Below are positions 29,585 to 38,196 of a DNA stretch of 64,000 bases, one piece after another (the first letter of the stretch is position 1; every line of letters starts with the position of its first letter). Origin of the DNA: JANRJY01 sp033763735 (GTDB lineage: Bacteria > Bacteroidota > Bacteroidia > Cytophagales > UBA9547); NCBI GenBank assembly GCA_033763735.1, contig JANRJY010000080.1:1-64000 (forward strand). The letters run 5' to 3'. Under the pieces are notes generated by a model. It was not told the origin of the DNA. It made no database searches and was given only the letters and a program-made list of their open reading frames with translations. Both the position numbers and the translations under genes were made by a program.

Positions 29585-30631
29585 ATGTCGTTTAATTTGA
29601 ACAGTTTAGTTAGAAATAATATCAGAAATCTTAAACCATATACCTCCGCTCGTGACGAATACAAAGGAAAAGAAGGGGTGTTTTTGGATGCAAATGAAAA
29701 TGCTTTTGGCTCTGTTACCTCTGAGTTACACAACCGCTACCCTGACCCATTGCAATGGGAGGTGAAATATGGTTTAGAGAAAATCAAAGGCGTATCAGTT
29801 CAAAATATTTTTTTGGGAAATGGTTCAGATGAACCCATTGACTTGTTATACCGATGTTTTTGTAACCCGGGCATTGATAATGTTATCATTACACCTCCCA
29901 CATACGGAATGTACGAAGTAAGTGCTAACATTAACGATGTAGCTGTACAAAAAGTGAATCTGACTAATGATTATCAGTTAAATGTAAATGAAATTATTGA
30001 GGCTATAAATTCAAAAACCAAGTTAATATTTTTGTGCTCACCCAACAATCCTACAGGTAATTGTTTGGATAACAATGATATAACAAAAATCATTGAGGCA
30101 TTTCAAGGAATAGTAGTGGTTGATGAAGCATATATTGATTTCGCACCAGATAACTCTTTATTACCGGTGCTGAACAAATACGCTAATTTGGTCGTATTGC
30201 AAACCTTCTCCAAAGCTTGGGGAATGGCTAATTTGAGGTTGGGAATGGCATTTGCTTCTCAAGAAATCATACAATTATTTAACAAGGTAAAACCACCATA
30301 TAATATTAATGGTTTAACTCAAAAAATAGTATTGGATGCTTTAAAAAATGTCTCTAAAAAAGATGCTTTTGTAGATGATATTCTAAAATCTAAAAACCAA
30401 TTGATAAAAGAATTACAGAAAATAAATATTGTACAAAAAATTTATCCGTCGGATGCTAATTTCATTTTGGTTAAAACAAAAGATGGAAAAAAAATATATG
30501 ACTATCTGGTTGAAAATAAAGTTATTGTGCGTGACAGAAGCAATGTTTCACTTTGTGAAGGATGCCTACGAATAACAGTTGGTACACCAGATGAAAACCA
30601 AATACTTATTAATTATTTAATGAAATATTGA
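29585..30631 (+). CDS. hisC: Histidinol-phosphate aminotransferase
   Basis: A 348-residue PLP-dependent fold type I aminotransferase that converts imidazole-acetol phosphate and glutamate to histidinol phosphate. Visible motifs: FLDANENAFGS at the N-terminus, GNGSDEPIDLL, LCSPNNPTGN (substrate and PLP contacts), VVDEAYIDFAP (PLP-ring Asp and Tyr), and QTFSKAWGMANLRLG with the Schiff-base Lys. The C-terminal CLRITVGTPDEN is typical of HisC. The length is normal. It is not in a his operon here; it stands alone and converges on the lipase-like gene. Related aminotransferases are possible alternatives but the motifs favour HisC. Confidence 0.9.
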   Translation: MSFNLNSLVRNNIRNLKPYTSARDEYKGKEGVFLDANENAFGSVTSELHNRYPDPLQWEVKYGLEKIKGVSVQNIFLGNGSDEPIDLLYRCFCNPGIDNVIITPPTYGMYEVSANINDVAVQKVNLTNDYQLNVNEIIEAINSKTKLIFLCSPNNPTGNCLDNNDITKIIEAFQGIVVVDEAYIDFAPDNSLLPVLNKYANLVVLQTFSKAWGMANLRLGMAFASQEIIQLFNKVKPPYNINGLTQKIVLDALKNVSKKDAFVDDILKSKNQLIKELQKINIVQKIYPSDANFILVKTKDGKKIYDYLVENKVIVRDRSNVSLCEGCLRITVGTPDENQILINYLMKY

Positions 30632-30639
30632 ATTAGCTG

Positions 30640-32019
30640 CTATTGCGATATTTTCACATAAGTATTTCTTCGATTGATTACCATTTCAACTAAAGTAGTT
30701 GTATTTGCAAAAAAGAAAGATTTACCTAAATAATTAGGATTACGGGTATCAACCAACACTATATCATCCAGATTTTCAATATCATAGCTAATATTATTGT
30801 CGACAGAAGGCACAAATATTTTCATACATAAAATCAAATCTGAATTTAATTGCGCTTTGAATTTTTCTATTTTAATGTTTACTTCTTCTAAAGGAATCAA
30901 TATCGAACGTAAACTGGCGTCAATTGAATGCCTATGAAACTGTTCGGTAATTAATTCATCTATCTCATTACTACATTCCAACTCTTCGGTGGTAACTTGA
31001 TACCCTGATTGAAATAATCCATATCTGGTTTCTCCTCCTGCTTTTCTAACAAAAAATTCAATATTATAATCGCGGATGGGTTCGCCAAAATCGTCAATTG
31101 CCCTAAAAATAAATTGTTGAAAATTTTGGTTTTCATAACTATTATTATTGTTGACTTCTGCAATAAATGATATGAATGCTTCCTTGTTTTTTGTATTTAA
31201 AGCCTTCAATACTAATTGATTAATTGTAGATTCCGTGTCAAATAATTCGACTATTGTTCCATGATTAATCCCTTTAATTATCCCAAAAGCCATTTGACTG
31301 ATAGTATTATTTTTTGCCCATTTCAAAGGCTCTGTTTTATTATTGCTGTCAATAGTAATTTTAGCCGTGTTTAAATTAGTTCCTGCGACAACCACTGTAC
31401 CGTCTGTTCCGGGTTTGCTAAATATTTTCTTTAATCCTGTATATCCACTATCCCCTACCAACACGGTAAGTTGAATTTGATTGGCATTATAATAAGGTTC
31501 ATCTATCAATAAGTCTTTATGTGCCAGATCCCATTGAAACGGGCTGGCAAGTTCTAAGCCATCAAGTATTTTTTTGCCTACTTCAAATGGATTCTGAATA
31601 TCTTTTTGACCTTTGAACAATTGCCCAAGCAAGGACTTTCCTCCGGCAGCCAGTGGGGATCCAAAGTTGGCCGGTGCCAACATTATGAGTTTTTTGATAG
31701 GGCAGATTAATAAATTATTTCCCTTAGAAAAATAATACTTCCATATCCAATATCTGATTACCAACCCTCCTGTTGAGTGTACAATTACATTTAATTCAAA
31801 TTCAGAATTGCCTTCGGGACTAATGAGCCCGTTTTCAATCATTTGATCATTGAGTCCATCAGCAATGTCATTAAAAGTTAAGTTGTCTTCTCTTGATTGA
31901 TAGTCAGCAAAATATATACTGGTTGCCTCCATGCCATTTTGTAGCAAAAATGTTTTTACTGGGTTAAAACTCTTTGAATTATCACTCCACCCATGGATTA
32001 TAAGCGTTTTGGTCGACAT
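30640..32019 (-). CDS. Lipase-like alpha/beta hydrolase with C-terminal beta domain
   Basis: A 459-residue protein without a signal peptide. Residues ~1-265 form an alpha/beta-hydrolase: the N-terminal LIIHGW oxyanion loop, a nucleophile elbow VIVHSTGGLV with Ser82, an acidic loop near GTDGTVVVAG and a late GINHGTIV histidine. The elbow lacks the usual first Gly (V-H-S-T-G-G). It resembles PGAP1/GPI-deacylase-like or triacylglycerol-lipase-like enzymes. Residues ~275-459 are a beta-rich extension of unknown role. Substrate not predictable; a cytoplasmic or cell-associated esterase is the safest statement. Confidence 0.75.
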   Translation of the reverse strand: MSTKTLIIHGWSDNSKSFNPVKTFLLQNGMEATSIYFADYQSREDNLTFNDIADGLNDQMIENGLISPEGNSEFELNVIVHSTGGLVIRYWIWKYYFSKGNNLLICPIKKLIMLAPANFGSPLAAGGKSLLGQLFKGQKDIQNPFEVGKKILDGLELASPFQWDLAHKDLLIDEPYYNANQIQLTVLVGDSGYTGLKKIFSKPGTDGTVVVAGTNLNTAKITIDSNNKTEPLKWAKNNTISQMAFGIIKGINHGTIVELFDTESTINQLVLKALNTKNKEAFISFIAEVNNNNSYENQNFQQFIFRAIDDFGEPIRDYNIEFFVRKAGGETRYGLFQSGYQVTTEELECSNEIDELITEQFHRHSIDASLRSILIPLEEVNIKIEKFKAQLNSDLILCMKIFVPSVDNNISYDIENLDDIVLVDTRNPNYLGKSFFFANTTTLVEMVINRRNTYVKISQ

Positions 32020-32285
32020 AGTTTAAAGATTGCTATTGATTAATAATTGGTTGTGAATAGTAGTTTATTAATTATTAATTAATAATTATTTGTTTTCTTT
32101 ATTTGATACTTACAAAGATGTGAATATCAAGTATATTTTAAATAGTATTTCTTTATTTGATGATTGAAGATTTAATAATATGAACTTATGATTAAATATC
32201 CTTAAAACTAAATATCTGAAAATTACGATTGCCTGTTATATTTGCACCCAAATCCAGACCGATTTATTGTAATTATCCAATACCA
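32020..32285. promoter_or_regulatory. Divergent intergenic region with TATATTTG box
   Basis: This 266-bp AT-rich gap separates the lipase-like gene (leftward) from the small membrane protein gene (rightward). The clear element is TATATTTG followed by CACCC at 32237-32244, a canonical -7 box, 41 bp before the ATG at 32286. The left part contains only AT-rich sequence with repeated TTAATAATTA-like words and no gene I can support. Confidence 0.45.
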
Positions 32286-32753
32286 ATGATTATCAAAACC
32301 AAAAAATACCAACTAAACAAAAATGAATATATCAAAATAGCTTTGATTCAAACACTTCGTAGCCAATGGTGGCTGGCACCAGTTCCTTTGGTACTTTGTG
32401 GATTATTGTATTTTTCATTTTGGTGGGCATTTGCAGTAGTTGGCGTTCCTGCTTTGTATTTGTTATTTTGGTATGTACAATTTTATGGAGTTACGATTAT
32501 GCCCGACAGCAAAATAATGTTTGACAAATATTCATATGAAATAGATAGCCGCCAATTGATGGTAAAACTCAACCAAAAACAAGGCATGCAAATCAGTTGG
32601 GACAAAATCAAAAGTGCCACCATAACCAAAGAAGGATTTCTGTTGAAATTATCAATAGCACAGTTTTTTTACCTTCCTTTCAAAATATTCAATACCGAAA
32701 CCGAAACTAAGTTTTTTGAGAGCATACTTAGGAGGAAGGAGTTGGTGAAGTAG
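32286..32753 (+). CDS. Small membrane protein (YcxB-like)
   Basis: A 155-residue protein with two adjacent transmembrane helices (about 33-50 and 52-70, WLAPVPLVLCGLLYFSFWW and following). A soluble C-terminal half contains the YcxB-type pattern YSYEIDSRQLMVK ... ISWDKIKSATITKEGFLL. Family function is unknown. The ATG start is preferred; an upstream in-frame TTG at 32229 overlaps the promoter. The downstream gap holds a short tandem repeat and a hairpin. Confidence 0.72.
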   Translation: MIIKTKKYQLNKNEYIKIALIQTLRSQWWLAPVPLVLCGLLYFSFWWAFAVVGVPALYLLFWYVQFYGVTIMPDSKIMFDKYSYEIDSRQLMVKLNQKQGMQISWDKIKSATITKEGFLLKLSIAQFFYLPFKIFNTETETKFFESILRRKELVK

Positions 32754-32763
32754 ATCTTGAGTT

Positions 32764-32791
32764 TGTAATGCGTAATCTGTAACGCGTAATC
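32764..32791 (+). repeat. Two tandem copies of a 14-bp unit
   Basis: TGTAATGCGTAATC is followed immediately by TGTAACGCGTAATC, one mismatch in 14. The unit is in a non-coding gap between convergent genes and is more GC-containing than its surroundings. It looks like a short residue of an intergenic repeat. No function inferred. Confidence 0.5.
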
Positions 32792-32838
32792 ATTGATCTT
32801 TAATTTTTTACTTCGCAGCAGTTTTTTTGGTTCAAGAC

Positions 32839-32859
32839 CCTGCGTGTTACATACGCAGG
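32839..32859. other. Intergenic hairpin between convergent genes
   Basis: A perfect 7-bp GC-rich inverted repeat (CCTGCGT / ACGCAGG) with a 7-base loop lies in the 152-bp gap between the YcxB-like gene and the convergent BLUF gene. No uridine tract follows directly on either strand, so a classical Rho-independent terminator is not well supported. It may be a palindromic intergenic element. Confidence 0.4.
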
Positions 32860-32905
32860 CTTCTGAAAGAAAAACCTTGCCGGAAAGCAAAAATAAACCC
32901 CATTT

Positions 32906-33334
32906 TCACAACCCTTTAAACACATTTGCCAAAATATTACTATAATTGGTTCCTTCTTTAATTTCTCCTCTCAATATAGCCTCAAACAAAGATTTATCGC
33001 TTTCACTGATAATGGTATTGACAATAAGCTTGTTAGTAGTAAGGTCTTTAGAAGCCATTTGCCAATTAGGAAACAGTCTTTCTTTTGCAGGGCCTAAAGT
33101 TAATAGTACCACATTAGTGTGTCGAGGGTCTTTTTTGATATTATCATACAAGGTTGATATTAACTTATAATCGCCTTCAAGGCATTGAACAAATTTGTCC
33201 TTATTATACATTAATATACCTGTTATATCCAGTTTTGGGTTGTTTTTTTCGGCTGATTTGAGTATTTTAGTAATCTCATCATTTGTACAAATAGGCAGTC
33301 GGGTACTTGTATAAACTAAGTGTGATAGTAGCAT
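32906..33334 (-). CDS. Stand-alone BLUF blue-light photoreceptor
   Basis: A 142-residue single-domain BLUF protein binding FAD and sensing blue light. The key residues fall at the numbering of the well-studied short BLUF proteins (PixD/Slr1694): Tyr8 in LVYTS, Asn31/Asn32, Gln50 in FVQCLEG, Trp91 and Met93 in NWQMA. No output domain (EAL, cyclase) is fused, so signalling would be by protein contact. The neighbours do not reveal a partner: asnB lies 119 bp upstream on the same strand. Confidence in the domain is high; its target is unknown. Confidence 0.93.
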   Translation of the reverse strand: MLLSHLVYTSTRLPICTNDEITKILKSAEKNNPKLDITGILMYNKDKFVQCLEGDYKLISTLYDNIKKDPRHTNVVLLTLGPAKERLFPNWQMASKDLTTNKLIVNTIISESDKSLFEAILRGEIKEGTNYSNILANVFKGL

Positions 33335-33453
33335 TTATTTTTAAGTTAAATCTAGTACTTTAACTGTGTTTGTAACCCTAAGTTTAAATTGAAACTTTAT
33401 CAAATGTATGAAAACAAGTAGAAAGCATTCAAATTAACGTATTTGAATCAAAA

Positions 33454-35280
33454 TCAGGATTCAAATCGTTCCATCCACATATGCAGGCTCACCACCAACC
33501 ACAAACGATTGTATAAATATGTCTGCCCATAATAAAAATTATACTTGTATTTTTTAATTAAATCAGAATTGAAAATCTGGTATTTTTCAATTATTTCATT
33601 TGATGTATACTTTTCCAACAAATTATTTAAATCATTTAATAACCATTTGGCTAATGGCACCGAAAATCCTTGTTTTTTGCGATAAATAAGTTCATTGGGC
33701 AGATATGATTCCAAATGTTTTTTGATCAAATACTTCCCTACCCCATTTTTGAGTTTGATGTTTGGATTAATCTTAATTGAAGTAGACAAAACTTCATCGT
33801 CTAAAAAAGGGCTTCGCATTTCGAGCGAATGATACAAAGAACAGCGGTCTACTTTTACCAAAAGGTCATCTTTCAAATAATGCTCTATTTCCCAAATGGA
33901 TTGATTTTGTGCATTAATTGGTTGGTTGTCAATGCTTTGGCTTGTGTTGTAATATTGTGAATTCAAAAGCAATTTCAATTCCTTTTCCGAAAACAAATAA
34001 TGTTCTTGGGAATATATATGACTGAAATTATTTGTAACACATTCAAAATCAAGCAAATGCGCCACTCTTTTGTATTTGGAATCAGGTAAAAAATTTAAAA
34101 CTTTTGAAGCAAACGACAATATTGGATTAGGTATATTTTTAATTCTTTCAGCCCAAATATGGGTGCCGTATCCCAAAAACAATTCATCTCCTCCATCTCC
34201 GGTGAGCACCATTTTTACCTGTTTGGAAGCCATTTCTGACACTAATAAAGTTGGGATGGCTGAAGTATCGCCAAAAGGTTCATCAAATATGGCATTCATC
34301 CCTGTAATCCTTCCAAGTAAATCTTGCTCATTCAATTGATAATCATGATACTTGACGCCTAGTTTACTGGCTATTCTTGATGCAAATGGACGTTCATCGA
34401 ATTTTGGGTTTTCAAATCCTATTGTGAATGTAGGGAACTTAACACTACTTTCTTTGGCTGCAATAGCTGTTACAATTGATGAATCTACGCCTCCACTCAA
34501 CAAGCATCCCCATGGCACATCCGATTGCAATCGTCTTCTAACAGCATTTTCTAAAGATATGTTAATGCTGTTAATTGCTTCATTTTCTGAATTAATAGGT
34601 TTGTTGTCAGCCTCTTGCCAAACTATGTATGATTTTTTATCAAACCCTTTAGCCGAAATCTTAAGCCAATGACCTGCCTCCAACTTTCGAATTTCTTTAA
34701 AAATGGTATAAGGCTCTGGTATAAAATTGAGGTGTAAAAAATTGTAAATTTGTTGTTTGTCGATTGTTAAATTTTCAGGTAAAGTTCTCTTTATTGCCTT
34801 AATTTCTGATCCAAAAACCCAATAATCATTCGATTGGTAATAAAACAAAGGTTTTTTACCCATTTTATCTCTGAATAGAATCAATTCTTGATTTTGAATA
34901 CTATAAATAGCTCCGGCAAACATTCCATTGAGTTCCTGAAATATATCAGTTCCTTTGCGTAAAAAGCATTCAAGTAAAACTTCCGTGTCTGTATGCGATG
35001 AAAGTGGAAAGTCGAATAAATACTTATTCTTTAGGTCTTTATAGTTATATATTTCTCCATTAAATACGATCACGTATTTTTCATTTTTGGAATACATGGG
35101 TTGATTTCCTAAAGTACTGGTATCCAAAATGGAAAGTCTCGTATGACCCAACCCCACTATTTTATCACAAAAAACTCCTGAGGCATCAGGACCTCTATGC
35201 TTCAAAGAAGCATTCATTTTGAACAAATCCTCTTCACTTAGTGATTTGTTCATATTATAAAATCCACTAATTCCACACAT
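33454..35280 (-). CDS. asnB: Asparagine synthase (glutamine-hydrolysing)
   Basis: A 608-residue two-domain enzyme. The start MCGISGF places the catalytic Cys2 of the class II glutaminase directly after the initiator Met; LKHRGPDASG and FNGEIYNY complete that domain. The synthetase domain has the PPi-loop LLSGGVDSSIV and VLTGDGGDELFLGY. It makes asparagine from aspartate, ATP and glutamine. Some close relatives act in surface polysaccharide biosynthesis, and no glycan genes are adjacent. The start codon overlaps the end of the upstream class IV aminotransferase gene by 14 bp, so the two are translationally coupled. Confidence 0.92.
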   Translation of the reverse strand: MCGISGFYNMNKSLSEEDLFKMNASLKHRGPDASGVFCDKIVGLGHTRLSILDTSTLGNQPMYSKNEKYVIVFNGEIYNYKDLKNKYLFDFPLSSHTDTEVLLECFLRKGTDIFQELNGMFAGAIYSIQNQELILFRDKMGKKPLFYYQSNDYWVFGSEIKAIKRTLPENLTIDKQQIYNFLHLNFIPEPYTIFKEIRKLEAGHWLKISAKGFDKKSYIVWQEADNKPINSENEAINSINISLENAVRRRLQSDVPWGCLLSGGVDSSIVTAIAAKESSVKFPTFTIGFENPKFDERPFASRIASKLGVKYHDYQLNEQDLLGRITGMNAIFDEPFGDTSAIPTLLVSEMASKQVKMVLTGDGGDELFLGYGTHIWAERIKNIPNPILSFASKVLNFLPDSKYKRVAHLLDFECVTNNFSHIYSQEHYLFSEKELKLLLNSQYYNTSQSIDNQPINAQNQSIWEIEHYLKDDLLVKVDRCSLYHSLEMRSPFLDDEVLSTSIKINPNIKLKNGVGKYLIKKHLESYLPNELIYRKKQGFSVPLAKWLLNDLNNLLEKYTSNEIIEKYQIFNSDLIKKYKYNFYYGQTYLYNRLWLVVSLHMWMERFES

Positions 35281-36088
35281 CTTTTAAATTTTCGCGGATA
35301 AATTCAAGTGCAAAAATAGTGTTATATGAATGTCTATTAATATTTGAAATCACCTGAATACCAGAAACATTGGTACAAAAACAGCCTATAAAAGTTTTAA
35401 AATATTTTTCTCCTTCCAAAACAAAGGTAGGAATCATTCCTTTTATTGTAAGTGAATCTATTACAACTTTTCTCATAACTCCTTCAATACATCCGGATTC
35501 CAATGCCGGAGTCACAACTTTGTCATGTGAAATAAAAAACAAATTTGAAGCACTACACTCTGCATAATTTCCATTTGTGTCTGTTAATATAGCATCATCC
35601 CACTTATAATCCTTTGCTTCAATTTTTGCCATTACATATGGAAGAGCATTTAAAGTTTTCAAATGACTAATTGGAGAAAATACCAACTTTTGATTTGAAA
35701 TGCCTACATAGTCTAACTTTTTAATTGAGTTATCTACCGTAATTTCTTTAGCTTCTACCAATAAATTATAATCATTTTGTATCGGCAAATAAAGCCCATC
35801 ACCTTTACGCCATACTCTTATTCTTAATCTATGACTTAAATTTTTATCAGAAATCAATTTGTAGATTGAATGCATTAATGAATTTTCAAACTTTTCAGAA
35901 TCAAATTCGATTTTCAGAATTTTCATCCCTCTAATTAGCCGGTTGAAATGATTTTCCCAAAATTTAAGTTTTCCATTCGAGAAAATAATCGTTTCAAAAA
36001 GTCCATCTCCATATCTCGCAGCGCGATCATTGGATGAAATAATATTTTCTCCGTCTATAAATTGTAGATTATTTAGAATACCTTTCAT
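35267..36088 (-). CDS. Class IV PLP aminotransferase (PabC/IlvE-like)
   Basis: A 273-residue fold type IV PLP enzyme. Motifs: ARYGDGLFETIIF near the N-terminus, RIRVWRKGDG, the Lys in YVMAKIEAKDYKWDDAILTD, and GNYAECSASNLFFI followed by TPALESGCIEGVMRK. This family includes aminodeoxychorismate lyase (PabC), branched-chain and D-amino acid aminotransferases; the sequence does not settle which, and the length suits PabC. The ATG start is used; an in-frame GTG lies two codons upstream. It overlaps asnB by 14 bp and is divergent from the TPR kinase gene. Confidence 0.82.
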   Translation of the reverse strand: MKGILNNLQFIDGENIISSNDRAARYGDGLFETIIFSNGKLKFWENHFNRLIRGMKILKIEFDSEKFENSLMHSIYKLISDKNLSHRLRIRVWRKGDGLYLPIQNDYNLLVEAKEITVDNSIKKLDYVGISNQKLVFSPISHLKTLNALPYVMAKIEAKDYKWDDAILTDTNGNYAECSASNLFFISHDKVVTPALESGCIEGVMRKVVIDSLTIKGMIPTFVLEGEKYFKTFIGCFCTNVSGIQVISNINRHSYNTIFALEFIRENLKDVWN

Positions 36089-36132
36089 TGGCACAGTCCA
36101 TTATATTCCTAAATTGCATAGTTTTAATTGGA

Positions 36133-38196
36133 ATGAATAGTCAAAACCGCTTTATTTTAGTTTTATCGATTTTCTTATTTTTTATAGTATTTCATAAAAT
36201 ACGGGCATTAGATATAAGTCAACTAGATTCCTTAAAAACAAATTTACTTATTCAAAGCGATACAAATAAAGTTAAATCTTATTTAAAGTTGAGTTTAATA
36301 TTTAAAGAAGAAAATATTGACACTGCACTCATGTATGTTAAAAAGGCTGAAGTAATAGCAAAAAAAGCAAATTACCTACAAGGAGTGATTGACGCCTTAA
36401 ACTATAAAAGTACCATTCTAATAAATAATAAGCCAATTGACGGACTTTCAACCAGTTTGGAAGCAATTGGTATTTATGCAACCAACAAACAATCAATAAA
36501 TGTAAACAGCTATTTATATTCACTTGTAAATGTTATGTACATATACAAATATTATAAAATAAATAATTTGGTAGATAAATATAGGAATTCTATTGATTCA
36601 GTTATTGAATACAACAATCTGATAATTGATGATTTATATATAATTTCTGTATTAATCGAATCAAATGAAAAATATAGAATCAATAAAAAATCATATAGTT
36701 TAATTGAAAAAAGTTTGAACAATTTTTATAAGAATAAAATATTTGATCAATATAGTGTTCTACTGGTATTGTATGCACAATTTTTAATTGATGATAATAA
36801 ATATAATAAAGCACTGGAAGCTATATCTAAAGTGGAGAAAACACTTCCTCAGTTTTTGGTAAATCAGGATACATATATTTGGTATTTGAATGTTTACGCC
36901 AAAGCCTATTTAATAAATAAAAATTACAAATTAGCTGAATATTACTACTTAAAAGCCTTATTACACGACAAAAAAGAACATTATCCTAAATGGAAAGCAA
37001 TCAATGAAAGAGATTTAGCAATTTTATACAAAGAAGTAAATTCATACCAAAAAGCAATAGAATATGCCAACAAATACTTACAAACTTCAATTACAAATAG
37101 CTTTCCCAATGATATTCTCCTTGCATACGAATTATTAGGAGATTTAAATGCAAGGACTAAAAATTACAAAAAAGCATATGAATATCTGAACTTACACAGC
37201 ATACTAAGTGATAGTATAATATTAAAAGAACAAAATGTTATTTCAAATAATGCAGTGCTTCAGTATGAACTTAGTCAACAAGAAGGATTAAATAGCAACT
37301 TAAAAGAATTGTACAACAAAACGGAATCTGATCTTAAAGACAAAAAGATATTACAAATAGTGTTAATTGTGATATCAATGCTTGTTTTCATTTCATCCAT
37401 TTTTACCATTTATTTATTTATTCAAAACAGAATTAACCTAAGTATTTTAAAAGATCAAAGCAAAGAAATAATTGACAAAAATGACAAACTCGAAGCAAAA
37501 AACACCCAACTTGAAGTTCTAAACAACGAGAAAAACACAATTATTGGAATCGTTTCACACGATTTGCGTGCGCCAATAGGCAGAATAGAAGCCCTGTTAA
37601 ATATGCTTAAAACATCCACAAAATTAAACGCACAAGAACAAAACTTAGTTGAAATTGCTTTTAAAGAAGCTATAGATTGTAAAAAACTAATTCATAAAAT
37701 TTTAGACTCTGAAACAAAAAATAATTCTGAAACTCCTTCAAATAATTTAGTGCCATTAAATGGACTTTTAGTCAAAATCACAAATTTATATTCTCTTCAA
37801 GCTTCTCAAAAGAACATCGAAATAATTAAGTATTTACCAACCGAAGAAATTGAAATTATTTCAAATCAGGATAGTATTGTAAGGATACTTGAAAACTTAA
37901 TTTCCAACGCAATTAAATTTTCACCACCGGGCAAAAAAATATATGTTAACTTAACAAAATCTGCAAAGCTCGTTTCAATATCTATTCGAGATGAAGGACC
38001 TGGATTAAGCCAAAACGATCAGAAAAATATGTTTAAAAAATACCACCGATTAAGTGCCCAACCTACTGCAGGCGAAACTTCTACCGGTTTGGGATTATAC
38101 ATCGTTAAAACATTAGCAAATGAAGTAAACGCATCCATCATTGTGGAAAGCAAGCTGGGATTAGGTGCTACATTTACTGTGAATTTTCCTATCTAA
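36133..38196 (+). CDS. TPR-containing membrane histidine kinase
   Basis: A 687-residue sensor kinase. It has a signal peptide or anchor (about 1-28), TPR-like helical repeats across residues ~30-380 in the periplasm, a transmembrane helix near 415-437 (IVLIVISMLVFISSIFTIYL region), and a coiled coil. The HisKA domain has an intact phosphoacceptor motif IVSHDLRAPIGRIEALL, and the HATPase_c domain has N (NLISNAIKFSPPG), G1 (RDEGPGLS) and G2 (STGLGLYIVK) boxes. Start: ATG at 36133 gives a clean signal peptide; an in-frame TTG at 36088 overlaps the divergent gene. No response regulator is adjacent. The end overlaps the convergent SulP gene by 4 bp. Confidence 0.9.
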   Translation: MNSQNRFILVLSIFLFFIVFHKIRALDISQLDSLKTNLLIQSDTNKVKSYLKLSLIFKEENIDTALMYVKKAEVIAKKANYLQGVIDALNYKSTILINNKPIDGLSTSLEAIGIYATNKQSINVNSYLYSLVNVMYIYKYYKINNLVDKYRNSIDSVIEYNNLIIDDLYIISVLIESNEKYRINKKSYSLIEKSLNNFYKNKIFDQYSVLLVLYAQFLIDDNKYNKALEAISKVEKTLPQFLVNQDTYIWYLNVYAKAYLINKNYKLAEYYYLKALLHDKKEHYPKWKAINERDLAILYKEVNSYQKAIEYANKYLQTSITNSFPNDILLAYELLGDLNARTKNYKKAYEYLNLHSILSDSIILKEQNVISNNAVLQYELSQQEGLNSNLKELYNKTESDLKDKKILQIVLIVISMLVFISSIFTIYLFIQNRINLSILKDQSKEIIDKNDKLEAKNTQLEVLNNEKNTIIGIVSHDLRAPIGRIEALLNMLKTSTKLNAQEQNLVEIAFKEAIDCKKLIHKILDSETKNNSETPSNNLVPLNGLLVKITNLYSLQASQKNIEIIKYLPTEEIEIISNQDSIVRILENLISNAIKFSPPGKKIYVNLTKSAKLVSISIRDEGPGLSQNDQKNMFKKYHRLSAQPTAGETSTGLGLYIVKTLANEVNASIIVESKLGLGATFTVNFPI

